A stretch of DNA of 47,536 nucleotides from Aurantiacibacter poecillastricola (lineage in GTDB: Bacteria > Pseudomonadota > Alphaproteobacteria > Sphingomonadales > Sphingomonadaceae): contig NZ_JAVAMS010000009.1 of the NCBI RefSeq assembly GCF_030730945.1, positions 1-47,536 of the forward strand, given 5' to 3'. Positions 16,521-24,376 of the stretch are shown here, in pieces. Made by a program: the position numbers and the translations under genes. Every line of letters starts with the position of its first letter. Within the stretch, counting starts at the first letter, position 1. The notes under the pieces were generated by a model. That model did no database searches. It was not told the DNA's origin and saw only the letters and a program-made list of their open reading frames with translations.

Positions 16521-17171
16521 CTAGGCCAGCACCGAGAAATCCAGCAGGGTGAAGCGCGCAGGCTGCGTGGCGAAGATGCCGTGCCCGCGCCCGCCATGCG
16601 TCCCGAAGGTCATGCCGATGCGCGCCGCGTTGGCCAGCGTCGCAGCAAATTCGCGCGGCGAGCGGTCGCGGTCCGACCCCATCACCGAAATCCAGTTCTC
16701 GTCGAACCAGATGACGAGCTCGTGCGTGCCCGGCGTCAGTTCGATCACCCGGCTGTCTGGCGAATACCAGCGGTGGAAGCGGGTATCGCCGCGGGCCCGC
16801 CAGTCGTCGCCGGCGCGCTGGATGTAGAGCGACAGCAGCGGCGGTGCGTCCGGGCGCTCCTGCGGCACGAAGCGCGTCCCGGGGCGCGCATCGATCCTGT
16901 AGCGCAGGCGTAGGCCGCGCGCCCGGTCCAGCGGCCCGGTTCGCCGCGTCACGTAGTGGACATGTCCATCCTGTCGCCGGGGTCCGGGAAAGTCGAAGAA
17001 CCACCCTTCCGCGGCGGTATCGGGGTGGGGCGGCATGTTCACCGAATAGTTGCGCCCGCGGATAACCGGGCCGATTTCCCACTCCCGCGCATAGCTGGCC
17101 GCTAGCGAGGGCGCGGCGTAGCCGAGGGCCGCAAGGGCGGTGCCAGAGGCAAGAAAACGGCGTCTGTCCAT
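16521..17171 (-). CDS. Tat-exported conserved hypothetical protein
   Basis: The start at 17171 gives a twin-arginine signal (MDRRRFLASGTALAALG) and 216 residues. The mature part is rich in aromatic and beta-type segments: GWFFDFPGP, GHVHYVT, LRLRYRI, SLYIQRAGDDW, RFHRWYSPDS and LVIWFDENWISVMGS. This suggests a jelly-roll, carbohydrate-binding-like fold. No catalytic motif is recognised. Tat export suggests that it folds before export or is exported with a partner. Its function is not known. It is transcribed away from the VOC gene side and converges on the preceding lipoprotein gene. Confidence 0.7.
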   Translation of the reverse strand: MDRRRFLASGTALAALGYAAPSLAASYAREWEIGPVIRGRNYSVNMPPHPDTAAEGWFFDFPGPRRQDGHVHYVTRRTGPLDRARGLRLRYRIDARPGTRFVPQERPDAPPLLSLYIQRAGDDWRARGDTRFHRWYSPDSRVIELTPGTHELVIWFDENWISVMGSDRDRSPREFAATLANAARIGMTFGTHGGRGHGIFATQPARFTLLDFSVLA

Positions 17172-17229
17172 GCACGCAGGATAAGGCGGCGCGGCTGACA
17201 AGCAGCTGAATTCGCCAGTCTGCCTGCAG

Positions 17230-17607
17230 TCAGGCAGGCTCCCACAATTCCACGGGGTTGCCGTCGCAATCGTGGATGCGGGCGAATGTACCTACCCCGT
17301 CCATCCCCTCGCGGTGGGTGGCCTCTATACCTGCCTCAGTCAGCCGCGCCAGCATGGCTTCCAGTCCTTCCACCCGCAGGTTGAGCATTACCTGCCTGTC
17401 GGCGGCGAAATAGTCGCTGTCCGCCTTGAAGCCGGCGAACACCGTCGGTCCCGCCTCCTGCATCCACACCCATTCGCCCTCGGGGGTAGGCTCACCGCTC
17501 GCGGTGGCTGCGATGCCGAGGTGGTCGCGGTACCATGCCGCCAGCCTTGCCGGATCGGTGGAGCGGATGAACAGCCCCCCAATTCCCAGAACCTTGCCCT
17601 CGCTCAT
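17230..17607 (-). CDS. VOC family (glyoxalase-like) protein
   Basis: ATG at 17607 is chosen because AGGAGG lies 7 bases ahead of it; a second ATG two codons earlier lies too close. The 125-residue protein has the paired beta-alpha-beta-beta-beta layout of the vicinal oxygen chelate fold: GIGGLFIRSTDPARLAAWYRDHLGI at the start and GTFARIHDCDGNPVELWEPA at the end. In that fold the last Glu usually binds the metal. The substrate is unknown. A divergent promoter region of 85 bases separates it from the DASS transporter. Confidence 0.85.
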   Translation of the reverse strand: MSEGKVLGIGGLFIRSTDPARLAAWYRDHLGIAATASGEPTPEGEWVWMQEAGPTVFAGFKADSDYFAADRQVMLNLRVEGLEAMLARLTEAGIEATHREGMDGVGTFARIHDCDGNPVELWEPA

Positions 17608-17692
17608 TTCCATCCCTCCTCGCTCGACTGTCTTGTATCGCCAACGCCGCTGCGTCAGTGTGCCGCCCCATGGGACGGGAGGATACCATAGC

Positions 17693-19117
17693 GTGACCGC
17701 CAAGGGCATCGGCTTCTGGCTCGGCCCGGCGCTGTTTGCGCTGACGCTGGTGCTGCCCGCGCCGGAGGGCATGGCGCAGGAGGCGTGGTGCGTTGCAGGG
17801 CTGGTAGGCTGGATGGCGAGCTGGTGGATGACGCAGGCCGTCCCGCTTACCGTCACCGGCCTGCTGCCCTTCGTGGTCCTCCCCTTCAGCGGAGGCGGCA
17901 CTGCGGGGGAGGTCGCGGGAGACTACTACTCGCCCATCATCTTCCTGCTACTGGGCGGCGCATTCCTCGCCCTCGCCATCGAGCGGACGGGGCTGCACAA
18001 GCGCCTCGCCATCTTCATTCTCGACCGCATCGGCGGGCGCGGGGGGAGCTTCGGCCTGCTGCTGGGCTTCATGATGGCAGCGGCGATCTTGTCGAACATC
18101 ATTTCCAATACTTCCACCACGCTCATCATGATGCCGATGGTCCTGGCCGTGCTGGCGGGCGGGCAGGTGGCGCAGGCGGGCGGCGAGGTCCCCCAGGAAG
18201 GCTTGCACGGCGCGCTACCGATGGGGCTGGCTTTCGCCGCCAGTGTGGGCGGCCTCGGCACGATCATCGGCTCGCCCACCAATGCCATAGGCGTCGCGCT
18301 GCTGCGCGATGTCTCGGGGATCGAGATCAGTTTCGCGCGATGGGCCGCGTTCGGCGTGCCCATCGTGCTCATCGGCGTGCCGCTGGCGGCGTGGATCATC
18401 GCCCGGGTGCAGAAAGTGGCAGAGCATCCCTTCGACATTGCCGCCGCCCGCGAAGCCATCGATCCGCACGGGCCTTGGACCGAGCCCGAGCGAAGGCTGA
18501 TCCCCGTCATCGCGCTCACTTTCCTCGCGTGGATGCTGCGCGGCTGGGTCGCGCCCTATTTCCCCGAGGGCTCACTGACCGACGGCACCGTCGCCATCGC
18601 TGCCAGCTTCGCGCTGTTCGTGCTGCCCGACGGCACGGGGCGGCGCCTGCTCGAATGGCCCGAAGCGAACCGCGCGCCGTGGGACGTGCTATTGATGTTC
18701 GGCGGCGGCCTCGCCCTTGCAGGCGGCATGATGCGTACAGGGCTGGCGGACTGGTTGGGCGAGGCGCTGCTGCCGCTCTCCGCCGTGCCGATCTTCGTGG
18801 TGGCACTGGCGCTGGTGGCGATGGTGGTGCTGATCACCGAATTCGCCAGCAACGTGGCGACCGCCAGCGGCATCATGCCCGTCGTCGCGGCGCTGGCCGT
18901 GGCGCTTGGCGGCGATCCGCTGCTGCTGGCCCTCCCCGTGGCGCTGGCCGCAAGCTGGGGGTTCATCCTTCCGGCAGGCACCGGCCCCAACGCCATTGCA
19001 TGGGCGACGGGCCGAATTGCCCTGCCCCGGCTGATCAAGGCAGGAGCGGCACTCGATGTCGCGGGCATCTTCCTGATACCCGGCGTGGTCTTTGCACTGG
19101 CACCTCTCGTCAGCTGA
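17693..19117 (+). CDS. DASS/SLC13-type anion:sodium symporter
   Basis: From GTG 17693, which has GGGAGGA about 8 bases ahead, the protein has 474 residues and roughly a dozen hydrophobic segments. The two SNT signatures of the family are visible, in LSNIISNTSTTLIMMP and in TEFASNVATASGIMP, together with the family's WW-x-x-QAVPLTVTGLLP and GSPTNAIG segments. Members carry dicarboxylates, sulfate or related anions with Na+ across the inner membrane. An open frame extends upstream to 17426, but that part is antisense to the VOC gene and lacks membrane character. The 144-base gap after it leads into the PLP enzyme gene. Confidence 0.9.
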   Translation: MTAKGIGFWLGPALFALTLVLPAPEGMAQEAWCVAGLVGWMASWWMTQAVPLTVTGLLPFVVLPFSGGGTAGEVAGDYYSPIIFLLLGGAFLALAIERTGLHKRLAIFILDRIGGRGGSFGLLLGFMMAAAILSNIISNTSTTLIMMPMVLAVLAGGQVAQAGGEVPQEGLHGALPMGLAFAASVGGLGTIIGSPTNAIGVALLRDVSGIEISFARWAAFGVPIVLIGVPLAAWIIARVQKVAEHPFDIAAAREAIDPHGPWTEPERRLIPVIALTFLAWMLRGWVAPYFPEGSLTDGTVAIAASFALFVLPDGTGRRLLEWPEANRAPWDVLLMFGGGLALAGGMMRTGLADWLGEALLPLSAVPIFVVALALVAMVVLITEFASNVATASGIMPVVAALAVALGGDPLLLALPVALAASWGFILPAGTGPNAIAWATGRIALPRLIKAGAALDVAGIFLIPGVVFALAPLVS

Positions 19118-19175
19118 CCCCTTGCACCGAATGGTGCGCGCAGATACTTGCACGTGAAACCGGTTCGGGCAGATG

Positions 19176-19217
19176 CGTTCCTGCGGAGGTTAGGAACGGG
19201 CGGCCCGGAACCGTTCC
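19176..19217 (+). promoter_or_regulatory. Hairpin with competing helices in the leader of the PLP enzyme gene
   Basis: CGTTCCT (19176-19182) pairs with AGGAACG (19192-19198) around a 9-base loop. Downstream, CGGG (19197-19200) can pair with CCCG (19204-19207). A second GTTCC at 19213-19217 could compete with the first for AGGAAC at 19192-19197, giving two mutually exclusive folds. It could instead be a terminator of the transporter gene, but no T run follows. Confidence 0.4.
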
Positions 19218-19222
19218 CTGTG

Positions 19223-19254
19223 CCCCTGCCTTCCTAGGGGTGAGAGCAGGAAGG
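19223..19254 (+). promoter_or_regulatory. H-type pseudoknot over the ribosome binding site
   Basis: Stem 1 pairs CCCCT (19223-19227) with AGGGG (19236-19240). Its loop holds CCTTCCT (19229-19235), which pairs perfectly with AGGAAGG (19248-19254), the Shine-Dalgarno region of the gene starting at 19262. Loop 1 is one base and loop 3 is seven bases (TGAGAGC), sterically reasonable for a classical pseudoknot. Folding would hide AGGAAGGAG and block initiation. The topology is that of the SAM-II and SAM/SAH riboswitches, but the conserved bases of those classes are not evident. Function is inferred. Confidence 0.55.
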
Positions 19255-19261
19255 AGCCATC

Positions 19262-20605
19262 ATGGCCGACAACACCAACGACACCGCAAACGACCCGATG
19301 GGCGCAGTCGACACCCCCACCCCGCGCCGCAAGCCCAAGCCCGAGGTGACCACCATCGGCGGGCGCGAATTGAAGCCCTCCACGCTGATGATGGGCCACG
19401 GCTACGATCCCAAGCTGTCGGAAGGATCGCTGAAGGCACCGATCTTCCTCACTAGCACCTTCGCGTTCGAAAGCGCGTCTGCGGGGAAGCGCCATTTCGA
19501 GGGGATTACCGGCAAGCGCGAGGGCGGCGCGGAAGGCCTCGTCTATTCGCGCTTCAACAATCCCAACCAGGAAATCCTCGAGGATCGACTCGCGATCTGG
19601 GACGGTGCGGAGGACGCGCTGTGCTTCTCCAGCGGCATGACGGCGATCGCCATCCTGATCCTGGCGGCATGCAATACAGGTGACGTGATCGTCCATTCCG
19701 GCCCGCTCTACGCCGCGTCCGAGGGCTTCATTGCCAAGGTGATGGCAAAATACGGCGTTCGCTATGTTGCCTTCCCGGCAGGCGCCAGCCGCGAAAAGCT
19801 GGACGAGGTGATGAAGGAAGCCAAGTCCATGGCCGAGGAGAACGGCGGCGGCGTGCCGCTGATCTACCTCGAGAGCCCGGGCAATCCCACCAATGCGCTG
19901 GTCGATATCGAGGCGGTGAAGGAAGCGCGCGACGCCCATTTCTCCGCCGACACGACGCCGATTGCCATCGACAACACCTTCCTTGGCCCGCTGTGGCAGC
20001 GTCCGCTGGAGCATGGCGCGGACCTCGTGGTCTATTCGCTCACCAAATATGTGGGTGGCCATTCGGACCTCGTCGCGGGCAGCGTTGCGGGCGGCAAGAA
20101 GTGGATCGACGCGATCCGCGCCCTGCGCAACACGATGGGCGGCATTGCCGATCCCAACACCGCCTGGATGCTGCTGCGCTCGCTGGAAACCGTGGAGCTG
20201 CGCATGCAGCGCGCGGGCGAGAATGCGGAGAAGGTCTGCGCTTTCCTCAAGAAGCATCCCAAGGTGGAGGGCCTCGGCTATCTCGGCATGATCGACGATG
20301 CGCGGCAAAAGGACATCTACGAGCGGCACTGCCTTGGTGCAGGCTCCACCTTCTCGGTCTTCATCAAGGGCGGCGAGGCGGAGTGCTTCCGCTTCCTCGA
20401 TGCGCTGAAGGTCGCCAAGCTGGCGGTCAGCCTAGGCGGCACGGAAACGCTTGCCAGCCACCCGGCCAGCATGACGCACCTCTCGGTTCCCGAAGGCCGC
20501 CGTACCGAGCTTGGGATTTCCGACAATCTGGTGCGCATTTCCATCGGGATCGAGGACGCCGACGACCTGATTGCCGATTTCGAACAGGCTCTCGAAGCAG
20601 TCTAA
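19262..20605 (+). CDS. Cystathionine gamma-synthase family PLP enzyme, possible methionine gamma-lyase
   Basis: The 447-residue protein belongs to the Cys/Met metabolism PLP family. It shows SRFNNPNQEILEDRLA, the glycine-rich cofactor region CFSSGMTAIA, YLESPGNPTN, AIDNTFLGPLWQRPLEHGAD and the Schiff-base lysine in SLTKYVGGHSD near residue 262. A C-terminal SLGGTETLASHPASMTH follows. These enzymes add or remove thiol groups at the gamma carbon of homoserine derivatives, cystathionine or methionine. The long N-terminal tail (about 35 residues) is unusual, and the specific reaction cannot be told by eye. The 5' leader contains a pseudoknot covering the ribosome binding site. The gene stands alone between intergenic regions. 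Confidence 0.88.
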   Translation: MADNTNDTANDPMGAVDTPTPRRKPKPEVTTIGGRELKPSTLMMGHGYDPKLSEGSLKAPIFLTSTFAFESASAGKRHFEGITGKREGGAEGLVYSRFNNPNQEILEDRLAIWDGAEDALCFSSGMTAIAILILAACNTGDVIVHSGPLYAASEGFIAKVMAKYGVRYVAFPAGASREKLDEVMKEAKSMAEENGGGVPLIYLESPGNPTNALVDIEAVKEARDAHFSADTTPIAIDNTFLGPLWQRPLEHGADLVVYSLTKYVGGHSDLVAGSVAGGKKWIDAIRALRNTMGGIADPNTAWMLLRSLETVELRMQRAGENAEKVCAFLKKHPKVEGLGYLGMIDDARQKDIYERHCLGAGSTFSVFIKGGEAECFRFLDALKVAKLAVSLGGTETLASHPASMTHLSVPEGRRTELGISDNLVRISIGIEDADDLIADFEQALEAV

Positions 20606-20712
20606 CCGCCGATAGCGGACCAAGGCGGCTTGCCCCTCTTGCCATAGGAGAGCTAAGGGAGGGGTCGAGCCGCCCCGGGCGGCGTGAACTCTTCGTAACG
20701 GACGGGAATATC

Positions 20713-21675
20713 GTGCTTCGCAAATACGCTCTCTTTATCGGCGTCGCCGCTCTTGGCGCCCTGGTCACCTCCTGCGGCGATGACGATACCGGCACGCCCA
20801 CCCCGACGCCGAGCGGCACCGCCACGCCGACACCCACGCCTTCGCAGTCACAGGTCGAATTCGATCTCACCCAGGCGTTCACGGCGCAAAGCACGAATGC
20901 GAACACCATCGCTGCTTTCTTCACGCCGAATGCCGGCGGGGAAGAGACCTTCAACGCCGCCTCGCGCGTGAACGGCAACGCCCAGGTCGCCCTCGCCTTC
21001 TCGCCCGAGTCGGTGAACTTCTTCTTTCCCGACCGCACCGATGCCGTAACGTTCAGCGGCAGTGATTTCGTCGGCGTTTCGGGCACCGAACGCACCTATG
21101 CGCGCGGCGACGAGAAACTGGCGCTGGAACTCCCCTTCGAACACACGCTGCGCGTCCAGTATGAGGAGCAGCTCGCCTTCACCCGCAACACCGTGGCCGG
21201 GACGCTTCGCCCGGTCCGCACGGCGCTGTTCTTCAATCCCGTCACCACCACCAGCGCCATCGATACCGACCTTGCCTATGACGGCAGCGTCTATGTGGCC
21301 GGCGGCGATCCGGGTGTTACCGAGTCGGGCACGATCTCGGCGGACGACATCACCTTCACCATCAATGAAGCCGATGACAGCGTTTCGGGTACCATCGACA
21401 TTCTCGAGACGGTGAACGGCACGACGCAGACCGTCGCCACGCTGGTATTCCAGCGCACGGTGGATTCGAGCAACAGCGTGACCGGCGGCGTTGTGGGCAC
21501 CAACAACACCTTCAGCGGCATCCTCACCGATACGACCAACAAGTTCGAGGGCAATTTCGCCGGATCGCTGAGCGGCCCGAACCGCGAGGAAATCTTCCTC
21601 CTGTTCTCCATTTCCGGCAATGAGAACACCGATGACGACCGCCGCTTCGTCGGCAGCTTCATCGGCAAACGCTAG
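20713..21675 (+). CDS. Hypothetical surface lipoprotein with Thr-Pro-rich linker
   Basis: GTG 20713 gives a 320-residue lipoprotein with a lipobox at LGALVTSC. A low-complexity linker of Thr-Pro repeats (about residues 26-46) follows. The remainder is beta-rich, with many short Thr/Ser/Gly strands and ends GNFAGSLSGPNRE...RFVGSFIGKR. The terminal G-x-F-x-G and F-x-G-x-F-x-GKR pattern recalls the eight-stranded barrel of transferrin-binding-protein-B-like lipoproteins, but the match is loose and no iron-protein ligand can be claimed. The gene follows the PLP enzyme by 107 bases; a GC-rich palindrome at 20669-20683 lies in the gap. Confidence 0.7.
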   Translation: MLRKYALFIGVAALGALVTSCGDDDTGTPTPTPSGTATPTPTPSQSQVEFDLTQAFTAQSTNANTIAAFFTPNAGGEETFNAASRVNGNAQVALAFSPESVNFFFPDRTDAVTFSGSDFVGVSGTERTYARGDEKLALELPFEHTLRVQYEEQLAFTRNTVAGTLRPVRTALFFNPVTTTSAIDTDLAYDGSVYVAGGDPGVTESGTISADDITFTINEADDSVSGTIDILETVNGTTQTVATLVFQRTVDSSNSVTGGVVGTNNTFSGILTDTTNKFEGNFAGSLSGPNREEIFLLFSISGNENTDDDRRFVGSFIGKR

Positions 21676-21737
21676 GGCCACCTTGCGCAGGCGACCTGTG
21701 GAAGGCTAGCCTCCGGTAAAACCGGGAGAGCCTTGCC

Positions 21738-22817
21738 ATGTCCATTCGTACGGGGTTAGCCGCCCCTTTCATTGCCCTGGTCCTTGCCAGTTCGCCGCTT
21801 GATGCACAGGAAGCCGACCTGTCGCTACCTGCGCGAGAGCTGGCGCGGCTTGCCGGGGCCGAGGTGGCGAGCGAGGACTGGCAGGTGCCGCGCACCCCGT
21901 GGGGCGACCCTGACCTCACCGGCATCTGGCCGCTGGACGTTGTGGGCCGCACCTCGACGGAGCGACCGGAGGAATTCGGCACCCGCGCCTATTACACCGA
22001 CGCCGAATACGCCGAAGCCATGGCCCAGAGCGAGCAGATCGCCGCGGGTTACGAGGCGGAGGATGCCAATGACGAGATCGGCAGCGGGCACTGGTTCGAA
22101 TGGGGCACGCCGCTGAAGCAGGTCTCGCTGATCATGGCGCCTGCCAACGGCCGCCTCCCGCCGCTGACGGAGGAAGGCGAAGCGATGAGCGCGGCGATGC
22201 GCTCCAGCTGGAACGTGACCCAGTTCGACAGGATCTCCGACTTCAACTCGCTCGACCGCTGCCTTTCGCGCGGACTGCCCAGTTCGATGACGCCATTTCC
22301 CTACAATAACGGCGTGCGCGTATTCCAGTCGCCCGGTTATGTCGTGATCCAGCTGGAGATGATCCATGAAACGCGCATCATTCCCATCGAGGGGGAGCAA
22401 GTGCCTGGCGAAGTCCGCCAGTTCCTCGGCACCTCGGTCGGTCACTGGGAGGGAGACACGCTGGTGATCGAGACAACGAACCTGACCGGCGAAACACCGA
22501 TGAACATCGTCGGCCCCGGCAACAAGCCCATCCCCACCAGCGATCGGCAGACCGTGACCGAACGCCTTACCATGGTCGGCCCTGACACGATCTTCTACGA
22601 AGCCGAGATACGCGATCCCGTCGTATTGACCGCGCCCTATACGCTGGCATTTCCGTGGAGCCGCGATGACAGCTACGAGATGTTCGAATATGGCTGCCAC
22701 GAAGGCAACACCACCATTCGCGGCTACATCACCACGACGAGCCCGCGCTTCGTCGGAGACAACGCCCCACCGGTGGACGATCCCGCAGAATGGGTGAACG
22801 ACACGGTTGAAAGGTAG
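21738..22817 (+). CDS. Conserved secreted protein of unknown function
   Basis: A 359-residue protein with a signal peptide (MSIRTGLAAPFIALVLASSPLDA). The mature part carries TPWGDPDLTGIWP and, later, SLDRCLSRGLPSSMTPFPYNNGVRVFQSPGYVVIQLEMIHETRIIPI, GHWEGDTLVIETTNLTGE and LTMVGPDTIFYEAEIRDP. These blocks recur in a large family of exported proteins from sphingomonads and acidobacteria that I recognise by pattern but cannot name a function for. Two cysteines (in DRCLSRG and EYGCHEGN) may form a disulfide. AAAACCGGGAGAG ahead of ATG gives a usable ribosome binding site. It converges on the J-domain gene. Confidence 0.75.
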   Translation: MSIRTGLAAPFIALVLASSPLDAQEADLSLPARELARLAGAEVASEDWQVPRTPWGDPDLTGIWPLDVVGRTSTERPEEFGTRAYYTDAEYAEAMAQSEQIAAGYEAEDANDEIGSGHWFEWGTPLKQVSLIMAPANGRLPPLTEEGEAMSAAMRSSWNVTQFDRISDFNSLDRCLSRGLPSSMTPFPYNNGVRVFQSPGYVVIQLEMIHETRIIPIEGEQVPGEVRQFLGTSVGHWEGDTLVIETTNLTGETPMNIVGPGNKPIPTSDRQTVTERLTMVGPDTIFYEAEIRDPVVLTAPYTLAFPWSRDDSYEMFEYGCHEGNTTIRGYITTTSPRFVGDNAPPVDDPAEWVNDTVER

Positions 22818-22869
22818 CCCTTTCCGTCCTTATCGGTCCTCTTCAGTCCCTTTCAGTCCCTTGCGGTAA

Positions 22870-23403
22870 TCAGCCCTTCCACTCGCGCCGCTCCTCGGCA
22901 GCCTTGAGGACCTCGTAGGCAAGCCGCAGTTTCTGGAACTCCTCGGCGGCCTCGGCATCGCCGGGTTTCACATCGGGATGCACCTTCTTCGCCCGGGCGC
23001 GCCATTCCCGCTTGATGCTCTGGAAGTCGGCGTCGGCCTCCAGTTCCAGGACGCCCAGGGCGCGCATCTCGTCGGCGCTGCGTGAGCCATCGCCGCTGCC
23101 GCTCCAGCCGTAATGCTGGGCCTCGGCATAGCCCGCGCTCTCAGCCTGTTCGGCACTGGCGCGCGCCGCAGCCTCCTCCTTGTCTAGACCCTGAAAGTAG
23201 TCCCAACCCTTGTTGTATTCGGCGGCGTGTTTCTCGCAGAAATACCAGCGGTCAGGGCTGTTGGGTGACTTGGGCGCAGGACATTCGCCCGGCTCGTTGC
23301 AGCCGTGCCGGTCGCAAATGCGCACCTCCACAGCCTCCCGGCCTTCTTCATAACCTCGCCAGCGGGGAAAGCCCCAGTCGTTCGAACGGCGCGACCGAGC
23401 CAT
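22870..23403 (-). CDS. J-domain protein with N-terminal Cys/His cluster
   Basis: The 177-residue protein ends in a J domain (GVLELEADADFQSIKREWRARAKKVHPDVKPGD...FQKLRLAYEVLKA) with the essential HPD motif, so it should stimulate a DnaK ATPase. The N-terminal half has regularly spaced cysteines and histidines (ICDRHGCNEPGECPAPK, then WYFCEKHAAEYNKGWDYFQG), a likely zinc-binding module. The layout is typical of a conserved alphaproteobacterial family distinct from DnaJ itself, lacking the G/F and CxxCxGxG regions. Client and partner are unknown. It is divergent from a small exported peptide gene across a 202-base region that holds a palindrome. Confidence 0.85.
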   Translation of the reverse strand: MARSRRSNDWGFPRWRGYEEGREAVEVRICDRHGCNEPGECPAPKSPNSPDRWYFCEKHAAEYNKGWDYFQGLDKEEAAARASAEQAESAGYAEAQHYGWSGSGDGSRSADEMRALGVLELEADADFQSIKREWRARAKKVHPDVKPGDAEAAEEFQKLRLAYEVLKAAEERREWKG

Positions 23404-23486
23404 CAGTTATGCATTTTCGCTATCAGCATCGGTCCAATATAGGGGACGCAGGCACGAAGGTGAACCAAGACGATGGTCCCGCAGAA

Positions 23487-23504
23487 ATGAAAGTGCGGTT
23501 TCAT
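23487..23504. promoter_or_regulatory. Perfect 6-bp inverted repeat in a divergent promoter region
   Basis: ATGAAA-GTGCGG-TTTCAT forms an 18-bp palindrome with six-base arms between the J-domain gene and the small exported peptide gene. A -10-like GATACAAT follows at about 23511-23518, so a bound dimer could cover the -35 region of the rightward promoter. The regulator is unknown. Confidence 0.4.
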
Positions 23505-23605
23505 CATTCTGATACAATTGCGTGCAAATGCTGCATTGCAATATGAAAGGCCATTGCCATATAGCCGGACATAGTCAACAAACCCGAACGCCCAGCAGGA
23601 CCGCC

Positions 23606-23785
23606 ATGAGCAAGCCGCTCGCCATTTCCGCCGCCTTCTCCGTCTTCGCCATGGCGGCTTTCACGCTGACGGCAACGCCTGCGCAGCCCTATTCCGGCGC
23701 GGCAACGCAAACGGGCGCGTCGACCTTCGTCGCCGCGCCCGCTGTGGACCGTCTGTTTCCGGTCCTCTCGGGTCTCGTCCGCTAA
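23606..23785 (+). CDS. Small exported peptide
   Basis: This 59-residue frame starts MSKPLAISAAFSVFAMAAFTL, a convincing Sec signal with probable cleavage near TPAQ. It leaves a mature peptide of about 30 residues ending DRLFPVLSGLVR. AGGA at 23597-23600 lies six bases ahead of ATG. The upstream 200 bases are unusually AT-rich for this window and hold a palindrome and a -10-like element, which supports a real transcription unit. No family is recognised. It could be a short envelope peptide; it ends three bases before the end of pal on the other strand. Confidence 0.5.
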   Translation: MSKPLAISAAFSVFAMAAFTLTATPAQPYSGAATQTGASTFVAAPAVDRLFPVLSGLVR

Positions 23786-23788
23786 ACC

Positions 23789-24307
23789 CTAGTCGATCAT
23801 CACGGTTACAGCGCGGCGATTGCGTGCCCATGCCTGCTCGTTCGAGCCGGTCGCGACCGGGCGTTCCTCGCCATAGCTGACCGTGCGCAGGCGGCTTTCC
23901 GGCACACCGAGGCTAACGAGGTAGTTCTTCGCGGCATTGGCGCGGCGCTCACCCAGCGCGAGGTTGTAATCGCGCGTCCCGCGCTCGTCCGCATGCCCTT
24001 CCACGGTGGCACGAGCGCCAGTGTACTGCAGCAGATACTCGGCCTGGCGACGCAGCGCGGTAGCATCCTCTGTATCGATATTGGACTGGTCGGTGTCGAA
24101 ATAGATCGTGTCCGCGCCCGACATGGCCGAACTGAAGTGCTGCTGCGATCCCGGCTGCGGCGCGGTTGAAGTCGGTGCCGGTGTCGGCGCAGGCGTAGAG
24201 GTGGTATCCTGCGGCGGCAGCGGCGTCGTTTCCGGCGGCTCCTTCTTGCAGGCGCTCAGCGCCAGTGCGCTCGAGAGGGTAACGGCGATGATCAGACGTT
24301 TATTCAT
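23789..24307 (-). CDS. pal: Peptidoglycan-associated lipoprotein Pal
   Basis: The 172-residue product has a lipoprotein signal with lipobox LSAC at residue 20. A Pro/Thr-rich linker of about 35 residues (TPAPTPAPTST) precedes an OmpA-type domain with DTIYFDTDQSNI and the peptidoglycan-binding signature VEGHADERGTRDYNLALGERRANA. It anchors the outer membrane to peptidoglycan and is recycled by TolB and TolQRA. It is the last gene of the tol-pal operon, 69 bases after tolB, where a weak hairpin lies. No cpoB gene follows in this window. Confidence 0.96.
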   Translation of the reverse strand: MNKRLIIAVTLSSALALSACKKEPPETTPLPPQDTTSTPAPTPAPTSTAPQPGSQQHFSSAMSGADTIYFDTDQSNIDTEDATALRRQAEYLLQYTGARATVEGHADERGTRDYNLALGERRANAAKNYLVSLGVPESRLRTVSYGEERPVATGSNEQAWARNRRAVTVMID

Positions 24308-24376
24308 GTCTTGGCTCTCCTTGAACCTGTCTTACAACTACGAGGTTCTTGCGCCCTCGTTGAGGAAGTAACGCAC

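Noticed and set aside
19223..19254. Known SAM-II or SAM/SAH riboswitch
   Set aside because: Topology agrees, but the conserved loop and stem bases I recall for those classes are not found, so no named class was assigned.
20669..20683. Terminator after the PLP enzyme gene
   Set aside because: The GC palindrome GCCGCCC-C-GGGCGGC lacks a workable loop without losing base pairs and has no T run after it.
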